Part shown: positions 54,423-62,885 of the stretch, in pieces
Layout: each line of letters begins with the position of its first letter
Numbering within the stretch: position 1 is the stretch's first letter
NCBI GenBank assembly: GCA_965205905.1
Contig: CBDBHZ010000010.1
Span: 1-64,000 of the forward strand
Reading direction: 5' to 3'
From: JAHZMA01 sp965205905
Lineage (GTDB): Bacteria > Pseudomonadota > Alphaproteobacteria > JABAAW01 > JAHZMA01
Length of the DNA: 64,000 nt
Notes under the pieces: generated by a model
The model's database searches: none
The model's input: the letters and a program-made list of their open reading frames with translations, nothing else
Told to the model about the DNA's origin: nothing
Made by a program: the position numbers and the translations under genes

Positions 54423-54520
54423 TATATTGGGGGGCTTTGCGACATACGCTTTGGCAATGAAGGCTTACGCCCATTGCCACGCGATGACGCCCCCCATACC
54501 CCCTACCGCTCACTATCACT
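54418..54520. repeat. Dispersed modular intergenic repeat, copy 8 (partial)
   Basis: TAATATATTGGGGGGCTTTG (about 54420) is the inverted core of the family. Then come a short GGCAATGAAGGCTTACGCCC/ATTGCC hairpin-like part and GACGCCCCCCATACCCCC (about 54485), the latter matching copy 2 (GTATGGGGGGCGTCATCGCG, about 3339). It fills the gap between the methyltransferase-HNH gene and the first permease. Confidence 0.7.
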
Positions 54521-54538
54521 TTATGAAAGCACATTATA

Positions 54539-55564
54539 ATGAGGCATAAGGATTTTTTATGGTTTGTCTTGCCAACAATGCTGGCGATGACTCTCTTTAT
54601 CGCCGCTCCCATTGTCTCGGTGGTGATTCAATCCATGTTCGCGCCACATGACCGTGAGATTATCGAGGTTGAAAATTGTGGTCCCTTCGGTTGTACCACC
54701 CAAGCGATTGTTTCGCAAAAAAATACCAGTGAACTCAACAAAGGCAAACCATTAGGAAAATTTGTTGGCACCGAAATTTACACCAATCGCAACCATCTGG
54801 CATTTTCTGAAATTGTTGAATATTGGAAAACCAGTGATGGAATCGGTGATTTTTTTGGTAAGGTGATGAATTTACCATTTTATGGCGCGCTTGCATTTAC
54901 CCTTACCTATACCGCAGTGGTAACCCCGCTTGCGCTGATTTTAGGGTTTTTTGTGGCATTTGGGGTTAATTCGATTCCTAAAATGTTTCGTAGCCCGATC
55001 ATTTTTTTCTCGCTTCTGCCGATGATTGTTACCCCACTTATCGGGGCATTAATATTATTTTGGATGATTGATTCACGCGGTATTATTGGGCATTTCATTC
55101 AATATGTAACGGCTGACCCAAACCTATCACTCAAAGCCTCAACGGGGCTTACATGGATGATGCTGATGGTCTATGGCGTTTGGCAAAGCACGCCGCTTGC
55201 TTTCATCATCTATTATGCAGGCTTGCAAACCGTGCCTGAAGATGTGCTAGAAAGTGCGATGATTGATGGCGCGAATACATGGGATAAAATTCGGCATGTG
55301 ATTTTACCGCATCTGTTACCGCTTACTATTTTTATGGCGCTGATTAAAATCATGGATAATTTCAGGGTGTTTGAACCGATTGTTAGCTTTAATGCTGAAG
55401 CGCATGCACAATCGCTCTCGTCGTTTATTTATAGCGACATTAATGGCGAGACGCGGCTTTTATCATCAGCGGCGGCAACTTCCGTGTTAACCATTATTGG
55501 CGTGGTGATTTTACTAACCCCTGTATTAATGAGCAGTTGGAAAAATTATGGCAAGAAAAAATAA
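54539..55564 (+). CDS. Sugar-type ABC importer permease 1
   Basis: The 341-residue membrane protein has about six helices and the EAA-type loop ESAMIDGANTWDKIRHVILPHLLP near residue 240, which docks to the ATPase. An extended periplasmic loop (about 35-95) holds a CGPFGC pair. It overlaps permease 2 by 17 bp. Confidence 0.88.
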   Translation: MRHKDFLWFVLPTMLAMTLFIAAPIVSVVIQSMFAPHDREIIEVENCGPFGCTTQAIVSQKNTSELNKGKPLGKFVGTEIYTNRNHLAFSEIVEYWKTSDGIGDFFGKVMNLPFYGALAFTLTYTAVVTPLALILGFFVAFGVNSIPKMFRSPIIFFSLLPMIVTPLIGALILFWMIDSRGIIGHFIQYVTADPNLSLKASTGLTWMMLMVYGVWQSTPLAFIIYYAGLQTVPEDVLESAMIDGANTWDKIRHVILPHLLPLTIFMALIKIMDNFRVFEPIVSFNAEAHAQSLSSFIYSDINGETRLLSSAAATSVLTIIGVVILLTPVLMSSWKNYGKKK

Positions 55565-56435
55565 ATTCCTATCAAAACGCTCATTATGGTGGGTGAGTGG
55601 CAGCTTATTTGTGTTGGTATGGCTGATGATTTCCGCCTTTCCTTTCATCTGGACAGTATGGGGGTCGTTTAAGGTAGAGGGCGATTTCTTCTCTAAAGCA
55701 AGCTGGCACTATGCGTTAACAGGCGTTCGCACCATCTTTGAAACAGGCGGGTTTTTCACCTTAGATGGCTATCACGGCGCATGGGTGCAAGAAGAATTTT
55801 GGCGTGCCGCCCTAAACACAATCATCGTCTGTGTCTGTGTGGTAACCATTTCGCTCACCATCGGCACATTGGGGGCGTATGCCCTATCGCGCTCAAGCGA
55901 AAATTATGCGTTTTGGCTGTTATTTGCCGCTTTGGTATTTCGGGCAATGCCGCATATTACGCTTGTTTCTGGCTATTTATTGCCATTCTATCAATGGAAT
56001 TTATGGGGACATTTAGGCACAAGCATCATCGTATTGGTGGCAATTAACCAGCCTTTCACTTTGTGGATGCTCACCTCGTTCTTCCGCAATATCCCGCAAG
56101 AATTAGATGAAAGCGCGATGGTAGATGGTTGCACCAGATTCCAAGCCTTTTGGCATGTGATTATCCCCGTTATGTGGCCGGGCGTGGTAACAACCGCATT
56201 ATTCTCATTATTGCTTGCCTATAATGATTTTACGGTAACGGCATTGTTACTATCAAAAGAAAACCAAACGATGGTGCCAAAAATCGCTGGCTTTTTAGGC
56301 ACAACCCAAACCAAAGGCAATGTGATGTTTGCAGTGGCGGCGGTGGTTTCAGTTACCATGCCACTCTTCGTGTTAATCATGTTTTTCCAACGCAAACTGG
56401 TGAGCGGTTTAACCGCAGGCGCAGTGAAAGGGTAA
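55548..56435 (+). CDS. Sugar-type ABC importer permease 2
   Basis: The 295-residue membrane protein has about six helices and an EAA loop, ELDESAMVDGCTRFQAFWHVIIPVMWPG, in the second half. It pairs with permease 1 and is followed 9 bp later by the first catabolic gene, so transport and metabolism are cotranscribed. Confidence 0.88.
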   Translation: MARKNKFLSKRSLWWVSGSLFVLVWLMISAFPFIWTVWGSFKVEGDFFSKASWHYALTGVRTIFETGGFFTLDGYHGAWVQEEFWRAALNTIIVCVCVVTISLTIGTLGAYALSRSSENYAFWLLFAALVFRAMPHITLVSGYLLPFYQWNLWGHLGTSIIVLVAINQPFTLWMLTSFFRNIPQELDESAMVDGCTRFQAFWHVIIPVMWPGVVTTALFSLLLAYNDFTVTALLLSKENQTMVPKIAGFLGTTQTKGNVMFAVAAVVSVTMPLFVLIMFFQRKLVSGLTAGAVKG

Positions 56436-56443
56436 TTGAGAAT

Positions 56444-56983
56444 ATGAGTAACACACGCCCAGAACAGGCAATCTTATCGCGCGATACTGATTTAAGCAAA
56501 ACCGAAGAAACCCGTCAAGTGATTGAAAGCATGGTTGATGGGTTGAACGACCATCGCATCAGCGATATTGGTGAGTTTTTTACTGAAAATTTCCGTTGGA
56601 TGGGCAATTATGGTTGTGGCACAAAACAAAATCTGCGCGATTTTCAAGAAAATTGGCAGAAACCGTTTCAGGCGGCGTTTGGCGACAAAGTCTGCATTGA
56701 TGAAGCAAGGCTGTATATGGGTGAATGGGCGGCCGCTTTTGGCAGGCAAGAAGCCGTGCATCATGGCGAATTTATGGGTATCCCCGCCACTGGTAAAAAG
56801 GTTGAGATTCGCTATATGGATTTTTGGCAGGTGAAAGATGGCAAAATCATTGATAATTGGGTGATGGTTGATTTTGCCTATGTGTTGGCACAGCTTGGCA
56901 CAGATGTTTTTAACGAAAAGGGCTGGGAACGTTATGATAATGGCACAAAAACACCGCCCTCTCCTCCGCAAGTGAAAGAATAA
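56444..56983 (+). CDS. Single-domain SnoaL/NTF2-like protein
   Basis: The 179-residue protein contains one SnoaL-like domain (about 25-160): DFFTENFRWMGNYGCG-like start, GEFMGIPATGKKVEIRYMDFW and DNWVMVDFAYVLAQLGTDVF. The last part matches the second domain of the proteins at 49656 and 58311. This is the only single-domain member; the two double-domain relatives could have arisen by fusion of such units. It lies 5 bp before the HisD-like gene. Confidence 0.8.
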   Translation: MSNTRPEQAILSRDTDLSKTEETRQVIESMVDGLNDHRISDIGEFFTENFRWMGNYGCGTKQNLRDFQENWQKPFQAAFGDKVCIDEARLYMGEWAAAFGRQEAVHHGEFMGIPATGKKVEIRYMDFWQVKDGKIIDNWVMVDFAYVLAQLGTDVFNEKGWERYDNGTKTPPSPPQVKE

Positions 56984-56987
56984 AGTC

Positions 56988-58304
56988 ATGGCAATCACAT
57001 ATCTCAAACAAGGGTTGCAAACACAAAGCGATGATAATAATATCAGCGATGCCAAAGTCAGGCAGATTGTTGAAAATGCGCTCGCCGATATTCGTAAAAA
57101 AGGTGATGATGCGATTCGGGCGATGTCAGAACAATATGATAATTATAGTCCGTCAAGTTTTCGGTTGTCGCAAAGCGAGATTGATGCACTCATCGCACAA
57201 GTGCCGAAACGCGATATTGAGGATATAAAATTCGCGCAAGAACAAGTTCGGAATTTCGCGCAAAAGCAACGGGATTCTATGCAAGATATTGAGGTTGAAA
57301 CCTTGAAAGGCGTTATATTAGGGCATAAACATATCCCCGTGCAATCGGTGGGCTGCTATGTGCCAGCGGGTAAATTCCCGATGGTAGCGTCGGCGCATAT
57401 GTCGGTGCTAACGGCAAATGTTGCAGGTGTGCCGCGCATTATCGCCGCCACTGCACCGTTTCAGGGTTCGCCAAATCCTGCGGTGATTGCCGCCATGCAG
57501 ATGGCAGGGGCGCATGAAATCTATGTTTTGGGCGGTATCCAAGCCATTGGCGCAATGGCGATTGGTAGCGAGACGATTACGCCTGTTGATATGCTTGTTG
57601 GGCCCGGCAACGCCTTTGTGGCAGAGGCAAAAAGGCAACTTTACGGCATCGTCGGCATTGATTTATTCGCAGGACCAACTGAAACGATGGTGATTGCCGA
57701 CGATACTGCCGATGCCGAATTATGCGCCACCGATTTATTAGGGCAAGCCGAGCATGGCTATAATTCGCCGGCTGTGTTGCTCACCAACTCACGAAAACTT
57801 GCCGAAGCAACGATGGCAGAAATTGAACGTTTGCTGAAAATCTTGCCTACTAGCGACACGGCTGGCGTTTCGTGGCGCGATTATGGTGATGTGATTCTAT
57901 GCGATAGCTATGATGAGATGCTTGCCAAAGCCAACGAAATTGCATCGGAACATGTGCAGGTTATCACCACATGCGATGATTGGTTTTTGCAACATATGCA
58001 CTCTTATGGCGCATTATTTTTAGGTGCGCGCACCAATGTTGCCAATGGCGATAAGGTGATTGGCACCAATCATACTTTGCCTACCAAACGGGCAGGGCGG
58101 TATACTGGCGGTTTATGGGTTGGTAAATTTCTGAAAACCCATAGCTATCAAAAAATCCTCACTGACGAGGCGGCTGCCATGATTGGCGAATATGGCTCGC
58201 GGCTTTGTATGTTAGAAGGTTTTGTTGGTCATGCCGAACAATGTAATGTTAGGGTGCGGCGCTATGGCGGACGCAATATCCCTTATGGCAAAGCGGCTGA
58301 ATAG
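56988..58304 (+). CDS. HisD-family dehydrogenase, catabolic type
   Basis: The 438-residue protein has the histidinol-dehydrogenase fold motifs: GCYVPAGKFPM, VGPGNAFVAEAKRQLYG, GPTETMVIAD, Zn ligands in GQAEHG, the catalytic pair in SEHVQ, the GDKVIGTNHTLPT segment and a C-terminal GHAEQ. There is no histidine-operon context. HisD homologues outside his operons include the sulfopropanediol dehydrogenase HpsN. I infer NAD-linked oxidation of a polyol-like or amino-alcohol-like compound brought in by the importer; true HisD activity is less likely. Confidence 0.85.
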   Translation: MAITYLKQGLQTQSDDNNISDAKVRQIVENALADIRKKGDDAIRAMSEQYDNYSPSSFRLSQSEIDALIAQVPKRDIEDIKFAQEQVRNFAQKQRDSMQDIEVETLKGVILGHKHIPVQSVGCYVPAGKFPMVASAHMSVLTANVAGVPRIIAATAPFQGSPNPAVIAAMQMAGAHEIYVLGGIQAIGAMAIGSETITPVDMLVGPGNAFVAEAKRQLYGIVGIDLFAGPTETMVIADDTADAELCATDLLGQAEHGYNSPAVLLTNSRKLAEATMAEIERLLKILPTSDTAGVSWRDYGDVILCDSYDEMLAKANEIASEHVQVITTCDDWFLQHMHSYGALFLGARTNVANGDKVIGTNHTLPTKRAGRYTGGLWVGKFLKTHSYQKILTDEAAAMIGEYGSRLCMLEGFVGHAEQCNVRVRRYGGRNIPYGKAAE

Positions 58305-58310
58305 ATTATC

Positions 58311-59360
58311 GTGATGGATTTTACAGCTGAAAAACAACTCTTGCAATCATGGCGTGATGCGCTTTATGATTTTGAGAATGATGAAAAAGCCAGCGCGGTT
58401 TTACAAAATATCGCGCCCGATGCTGTGTTTCATATCTGCCACCCTTTCGGTGATTTCAACAATGCAGGCGATTTTTACGATGCTGTGTTTGCACCACTCA
58501 GCCATGCATGGCGTGATTTAGAACGGCGCGATAATATTGTGATAGCAGGTGAAGACCAGCAAGGCAATGTTTGGGTTGGTTGTGCGGGCTATTATGTTGG
58601 CACATTCTCATCAGCATGGCTTGATATACCGCCGACAGGGCATATCACCCATATGCGCTTTCACGAATTTTACCGCGTTGCGAATAATAAAGTGGTCGAG
58701 ATGCAAGCTTTGTGGGATATTCCAGAAGTGATGATGCAAGCCAATGCGTGGGTGATGGCGCCATCATTAGGGCGTGAATGGCATGTGCCATCGCCTGCTA
58801 AAAACTTAACGGCGAGCGTTACCCCTGAAAAATTCCAAGAAAAATCATTAAGCACACGGCAACATATCATTGATATGCTCACTGCCATGAAAAACCACCC
58901 TAAACAACCACCAGAATCCATGCAATTAGAACATTATTGGCATGAAAAAATGATGTGGTATGGACCAGCTGGTATAGGCTCTGCGAGGGGAATTGCAGGC
59001 TTTCGGCATTGGCATCAAATCCCATTCTTAAACGCCATGCCCGACCGCGGACAATATTTAGACGAAGTTACCTATCATTTTCTGGCGGAGGGCGAGATTG
59101 CAGGCGTTACGGGTTGGCCTGATATGGCACAGACTATCAGCCATGATGGTTGGCTAGGCATTGCGCCAACGGGCAAAAAAATTACCATGCGGAGCTTGGA
59201 TTTTTGGCGGTTAGAAAATGGTAAAATCCGCGAGAATTGGGTGTTGGTTGATTTGCTAGATATGTATCAACAAATTGGGGTTGATGTATTTGCGCGGTTG
59301 CGTGAATTTAACAAAGCGCGTAATATGGGTGCGATAAACATAGAAAAGGATTATCAATAA
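58311..59360 (+). CDS. Double SnoaL/NTF2-like domain protein
   Basis: The 349-residue protein has two SnoaL-like domains (about 10-150 and 200-340). Motifs WHEKMMWYGPAGIGS, FLNAMPDRG, GVTGWPDMAQTISHDGWLGI and ENWVLVDLLDMYQQIG are shared with the protein at 49656. It ends one base into the SDR's ATG region (TAATG-type overlap), so coupling is tight. It is an enzyme or ligand-binding partner of the pathway. Confidence 0.82.
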   Translation: MMDFTAEKQLLQSWRDALYDFENDEKASAVLQNIAPDAVFHICHPFGDFNNAGDFYDAVFAPLSHAWRDLERRDNIVIAGEDQQGNVWVGCAGYYVGTFSSAWLDIPPTGHITHMRFHEFYRVANNKVVEMQALWDIPEVMMQANAWVMAPSLGREWHVPSPAKNLTASVTPEKFQEKSLSTRQHIIDMLTAMKNHPKQPPESMQLEHYWHEKMMWYGPAGIGSARGIAGFRHWHQIPFLNAMPDRGQYLDEVTYHFLAEGEIAGVTGWPDMAQTISHDGWLGIAPTGKKITMRSLDFWRLENGKIRENWVLVDLLDMYQQIGVDVFARLREFNKARNMGAINIEKDYQ

Positions 59361-60115
59361 TGCAGACATTTTCATTCAGGCTTGATGGCAAAAACGCGCT
59401 GGTAACGGGCGCAAGCTCTGGCATCGGGCAAGCGGCGGCGGTGGCATTGGCAGAATATGGCGCAGATGTTACCTTAATGGCACGGCGCGAAGATGGGTTG
59501 AAAGAGACTTGCAAATTGATTGAGCCTTATAATGTAAAATGCACAATTTTACCATGCGATGTAAGCGATATTGCCAAGTTACGAACATTAATAGCGGCGC
59601 AAGCTCCGTTTGATATTTTACTGAATGCCGCTGGGTTAGGACGGCATAAGCCTGCGCTAGATATTACAGAAGAAGATTTTGATGCGGTGTTTGATGTGAA
59701 TATTAAAGCGGCTTATTTCCTGAATCAAATGCTGGCACAAAAATTGATTACTGCCAAAAAATCTGGCTCATTGATTAATATCTCATCACAGATGGCGCAT
59801 GTGGGCGGGCTTGAACGAAGTGTCTATTGCGCTAGCAAACATGCGGTTGAGGGTATGGTAAAAGCGATGGCGATTGAATGGGGCAAGCATAACATCAGAA
59901 TCAATAATATCGCGCCTACTTTTATTCGCACCGCTTTAACGCAAAAAACATTTGATAACCCAGAATGGATGCAACGCATCACTGATAAAATCAAATTAGG
60001 GCGCGTGGGTGAGTTGCAAGATATTATGGGCGCGGTGATTTATCTGGCATCAGATGCCAGTTCAATGGTAACAGGCACATCGCTTTTGGTTGATGGTGGC
60101 TGGACGGCAGAATAA
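59360..60115 (+). CDS. Short-chain dehydrogenase/reductase
   Basis: This 251-residue classical SDR has the nucleotide motif TGASSGIGQ (about 17-25), NAAG, a catalytic Ser in ISSQMAHVGG, YCASK (the YxxxK motif), and a LVDGGW end. It would oxidise or reduce the pathway's hydroxyl or carbonyl intermediate with NAD(P). Substrate unknown. Confidence 0.92.
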   Translation: MQTFSFRLDGKNALVTGASSGIGQAAAVALAEYGADVTLMARREDGLKETCKLIEPYNVKCTILPCDVSDIAKLRTLIAAQAPFDILLNAAGLGRHKPALDITEEDFDAVFDVNIKAAYFLNQMLAQKLITAKKSGSLINISSQMAHVGGLERSVYCASKHAVEGMVKAMAIEWGKHNIRINNIAPTFIRTALTQKTFDNPEWMQRITDKIKLGRVGELQDIMGAVIYLASDASSMVTGTSLLVDGGWTAE

Positions 60116-60128
60116 AGGAGAGCATAAC

Positions 60129-61130
60129 ATGCAAGGTTTTGACAAAAAATTCAAAAATTTTACCGATTATATTATCGGAATCACCAAAGAAATTTGGGAA
60201 GATAGAGGGCTTGCAACTCTCAATCATTATTACGCGCCTAACATTATTGTCCGCGCCCCTGCATCGATTGTGAAAGGCAATCAAGGGGTGATAGCTGCCA
60301 CGATGGCAACCTTAAATGAATTCCCCGACCGCCGCTTATTGGGCGAAGATGTGATTTATTGTGGCACGCCCGAAACGGGAATGCTATCGTCTCACCGTAT
60401 TTTAAGCACCGCCACCCATACAAATGATGGCGTGTATGGCAAGGCAACGGGCAAACAGCTTTGCTACCGCATCATTGCCGATTGCCATGCTAAAAATAAT
60501 CAAATTGATGATGAATGGCTTATCCGCGACCAAGCCGCGATTGTTCGGCAGTTGGGGTTAACGCCTGAAGCCTATGCGCGTGATATGATTATCAGCGAGG
60601 GCGGGTTAGAAAAAGCGATGATGCCTTATTTACCCGAAAATGATATTGCAGGACCTTATCAAAGTAACGGCAACGATAATGAGTGGGGTGCGCGGTTAGG
60701 CGATATTCTGACCACCATCATGCAAGCTGAATTTAGCGCGATACCCAAACATTACGACCGTGCCGCCAATCTGTTTTACCCTAGCGGTAGGACCACCTAT
60801 AGTGCTGATGGTGCGGATAGGTTTTGGCTTGGGGTGCGCGCCAGTTTTCCGAATGCCGCATTCAAAATTCATCACCAGATGGGGCGTGATGATGCGCTAA
60901 TGCCACCGCGTGCCGCTGTGCGCTGGTCGCTTGATGGCAAGCATGATGGGCATGGCTATTTTGGCAAACCTACGGGGCAACGGGTGCATATTATGGGCAT
61001 TACTCATGTTGAATTTGGTGCTTTTACTGATGAGGGTTATGGCAATAACGCCAGTATCAGGCGGGAATATACTCTGTTTGATGAGACTGCGATTTGGAAA
61101 CAAATATTGCTTGGCAATGGTAATATTTAG
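60129..61130 (+). CDS. Double SnoaL/NTF2-like domain protein, divergent
   Basis: From ATG 60129 (AGGAG upstream) the 333-residue protein has two SnoaL-like domains but less similarity to the others. First half: LNHYYAPNIIVRAPASIVKG, a PDRRLLGEDV segment and DEWLIRDQAAIVRQLG. Second half: a WGARLGDILTTIM start and the GHGYFGKPTGQRVHIMGITH strand. The longer start at 60090 overlaps the SDR and is unlikely. Confidence 0.78.
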   Translation: MQGFDKKFKNFTDYIIGITKEIWEDRGLATLNHYYAPNIIVRAPASIVKGNQGVIAATMATLNEFPDRRLLGEDVIYCGTPETGMLSSHRILSTATHTNDGVYGKATGKQLCYRIIADCHAKNNQIDDEWLIRDQAAIVRQLGLTPEAYARDMIISEGGLEKAMMPYLPENDIAGPYQSNGNDNEWGARLGDILTTIMQAEFSAIPKHYDRAANLFYPSGRTTYSADGADRFWLGVRASFPNAAFKIHHQMGRDDALMPPRAAVRWSLDGKHDGHGYFGKPTGQRVHIMGITHVEFGAFTDEGYGNNASIRREYTLFDETAIWKQILLGNGNI

Positions 61131-61142
61131 GGGCGATATATA

Positions 61143-62144
61143 ATGAACGCAACAGAATTTGAAAAACAGATTGTCCGCTATGGCGATTTGAAACCATGCA
61201 AAACCGCTTTCATTGATGCCCATACACCCGGCAGTGACATGAAAGAAAATTTCACCATTATCGGTGGTGGGGTTTCGGAAAGTGCCGACCAGCATGTGCA
61301 TATTAAAGAAACACCGGGCTTCAATATCGGGGCGGCGGGGCAACCACCAAAATGCCGAAACTCACTGCATACCCATCGCACCGCCGAAGTGTTTTTTGTT
61401 CTTAAAGGGCAATGGCGATTTTTTTGGGGACGTTGGGGCGATGCAGGCGAGGTGATTTTGCAAGAAGGCGATATTTTTAATATCCCGACTGGCATGTTTC
61501 GCGGCTTTGAAAATATCGGCACAGATTACGGCATGATTATGGCAATATTGGGCGGTGATGATGCAGGTGGTGGCGTGATTTGGGCGCCACAAGTGATTGA
61601 GGACGCCAAAGCGCATGGCTTAATTCTTGGCAATAATGGCAAATTATATGATACCAAAAAAGGCAAGATTCTGCCTGATAATATCACGCCAATGGCGGTG
61701 ATGAATGATGAGGCATTGGCATTGATGAAAGAGCCTAGCACGCACGATGTTGTGCCATTCTATGTGGCACGCTATTGGGATTTATGGGCATTGGCTGATA
61801 AAGAGCCCACAAAAGTAATTGGCGAATATGGCGCAATCAAAGATAAACCGGGTTTTGATGTGGATTTTATCACATCGAAATCAGCTTTGCATCAGCCCTA
61901 TCAGCTGGCACAATATCAGATTTTAATGCCAATGCGTGGGCATTGGAAAATTGAATGGCACAATGGCGATATGGGGGGCGATGCGGTTGGCGAGGCAGTG
62001 CTAAATCCGGGCGATTGTTGCGCTGTGCCACCTAACTTCAAACATTCATTAGTGCCAAGCATGGCAGGCGAGGCATCGCTTTATCGCGTGCTTTCTAATG
62101 ATGACCCCGCTGGTCCAACATGGATTCCAACAGGAAAATTTTAA
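61143..62144 (+). CDS. Double-cupin protein
   Basis: The 333-residue protein has two cupin domains. The first (about 70-140) has LHTHRTAEVFFVLKGQWRFFWG and ILQEGDIFNIPTGMFRGFEN, with an HxH(x3)E metal site where the usual last His position is a Phe/Arg region. The second (about 250-330) has GHWKIEWHNGD, LNPGDCCAVPPNFKHSL. It is bicupin in style like gentisate-type dioxygenases but could also be an isomerase or lyase. It lies between the SnoaL-like and RraA-like genes. Confidence 0.82.
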   Translation: MNATEFEKQIVRYGDLKPCKTAFIDAHTPGSDMKENFTIIGGGVSESADQHVHIKETPGFNIGAAGQPPKCRNSLHTHRTAEVFFVLKGQWRFFWGRWGDAGEVILQEGDIFNIPTGMFRGFENIGTDYGMIMAILGGDDAGGGVIWAPQVIEDAKAHGLILGNNGKLYDTKKGKILPDNITPMAVMNDEALALMKEPSTHDVVPFYVARYWDLWALADKEPTKVIGEYGAIKDKPGFDVDFITSKSALHQPYQLAQYQILMPMRGHWKIEWHNGDMGGDAVGEAVLNPGDCCAVPPNFKHSLVPSMAGEASLYRVLSNDDPAGPTWIPTGKF

Positions 62145-62156
62145 CGGAATGGAAAA

Positions 62157-62876
62157 ATGAGCATCACAATAAGCAATGAATTGCTAACATTATTGCAACA
62201 AACCGATACGCCAACCATCTGTAATTCGATTGAATTGGCGCAAGGCAAGCGCGGTTTTAATCAATTTACGCGGGGCAAAGTAGAAACCATGCTAGGTGTC
62301 AGCAATAACAAAGCACCTTTAGCGATGGCGGGTTTTGCCCGCACCGCTAAAATTTCAGCCGAACAACCTGCCTTTGAGGCTGATGATATTATCAAACAGA
62401 GGCGCATGGATTATTACCGCTATATGAGTGAGGGTGCGCGTCCTGCAATATGCGTGATTGAAGATATTGATGATGCGCCTGTTGGTGCGTTTTGGGGTGA
62501 GGTGAATACCAATATCCATCGTGGGTTTGGCATTAGCGGCACTTTAACCAATGGCATGATGCGCGATATTGGCGTGTGCCCTGATGATTATCAGGTGATT
62601 GCAGGCGGTATATCGGTATCGCATCGCTTTGTGCATGTGCGCGATATTGGCACAAAAATTACTGTTTTTGGCATGGCGGTGAATGAAGGCGATTTTATTC
62701 ATGCCGACCATCATGGCGCTTGCATTATCCCTGTTGATATTTTACCCGATATTGACAAATGGATTGCTAAAATGCAAACTTTAGAAGCAATCATTATTGA
62801 GCCTAGCAAGCAAGATAATTTTGACTTTACAAAATTCACCACCGCATGGGCGGAATATGAAAAACAAAGAGTATAG
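62157..62876 (+). CDS. RraA-like family protein (aldolase/decarboxylase-type)
   Basis: The 239-residue protein has the RraA/HMG-aldolase fold signatures: WGEVNTNIHRGFGISGTLTNG then MMRDIGVCP, AGGISVSHRFVHV and GDFIHADHHGACIIP. Members include 4-hydroxy-4-methyl-2-oxoglutarate aldolases and oxaloacetate decarboxylases. In many of these the loop is (T/V)DGxxRD; here it is TNGMMRD, Asn for Asp. A carbon-carbon lyase or decarboxylase step is therefore possible. Confidence 0.85.
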   Translation: MSITISNELLTLLQQTDTPTICNSIELAQGKRGFNQFTRGKVETMLGVSNNKAPLAMAGFARTAKISAEQPAFEADDIIKQRRMDYYRYMSEGARPAICVIEDIDDAPVGAFWGEVNTNIHRGFGISGTLTNGMMRDIGVCPDDYQVIAGGISVSHRFVHVRDIGTKITVFGMAVNEGDFIHADHHGACIIPVDILPDIDKWIAKMQTLEAIIIEPSKQDNFDFTKFTTAWAEYEKQRV

Positions 62877-62885
62877 GAGACAATA

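Noticed and set aside
56988..58304. Biosynthetic histidinol dehydrogenase
   Set aside because: No other his genes are nearby, and the gene is embedded in the importer and catabolic set. The family call is kept, but not the histidine role.
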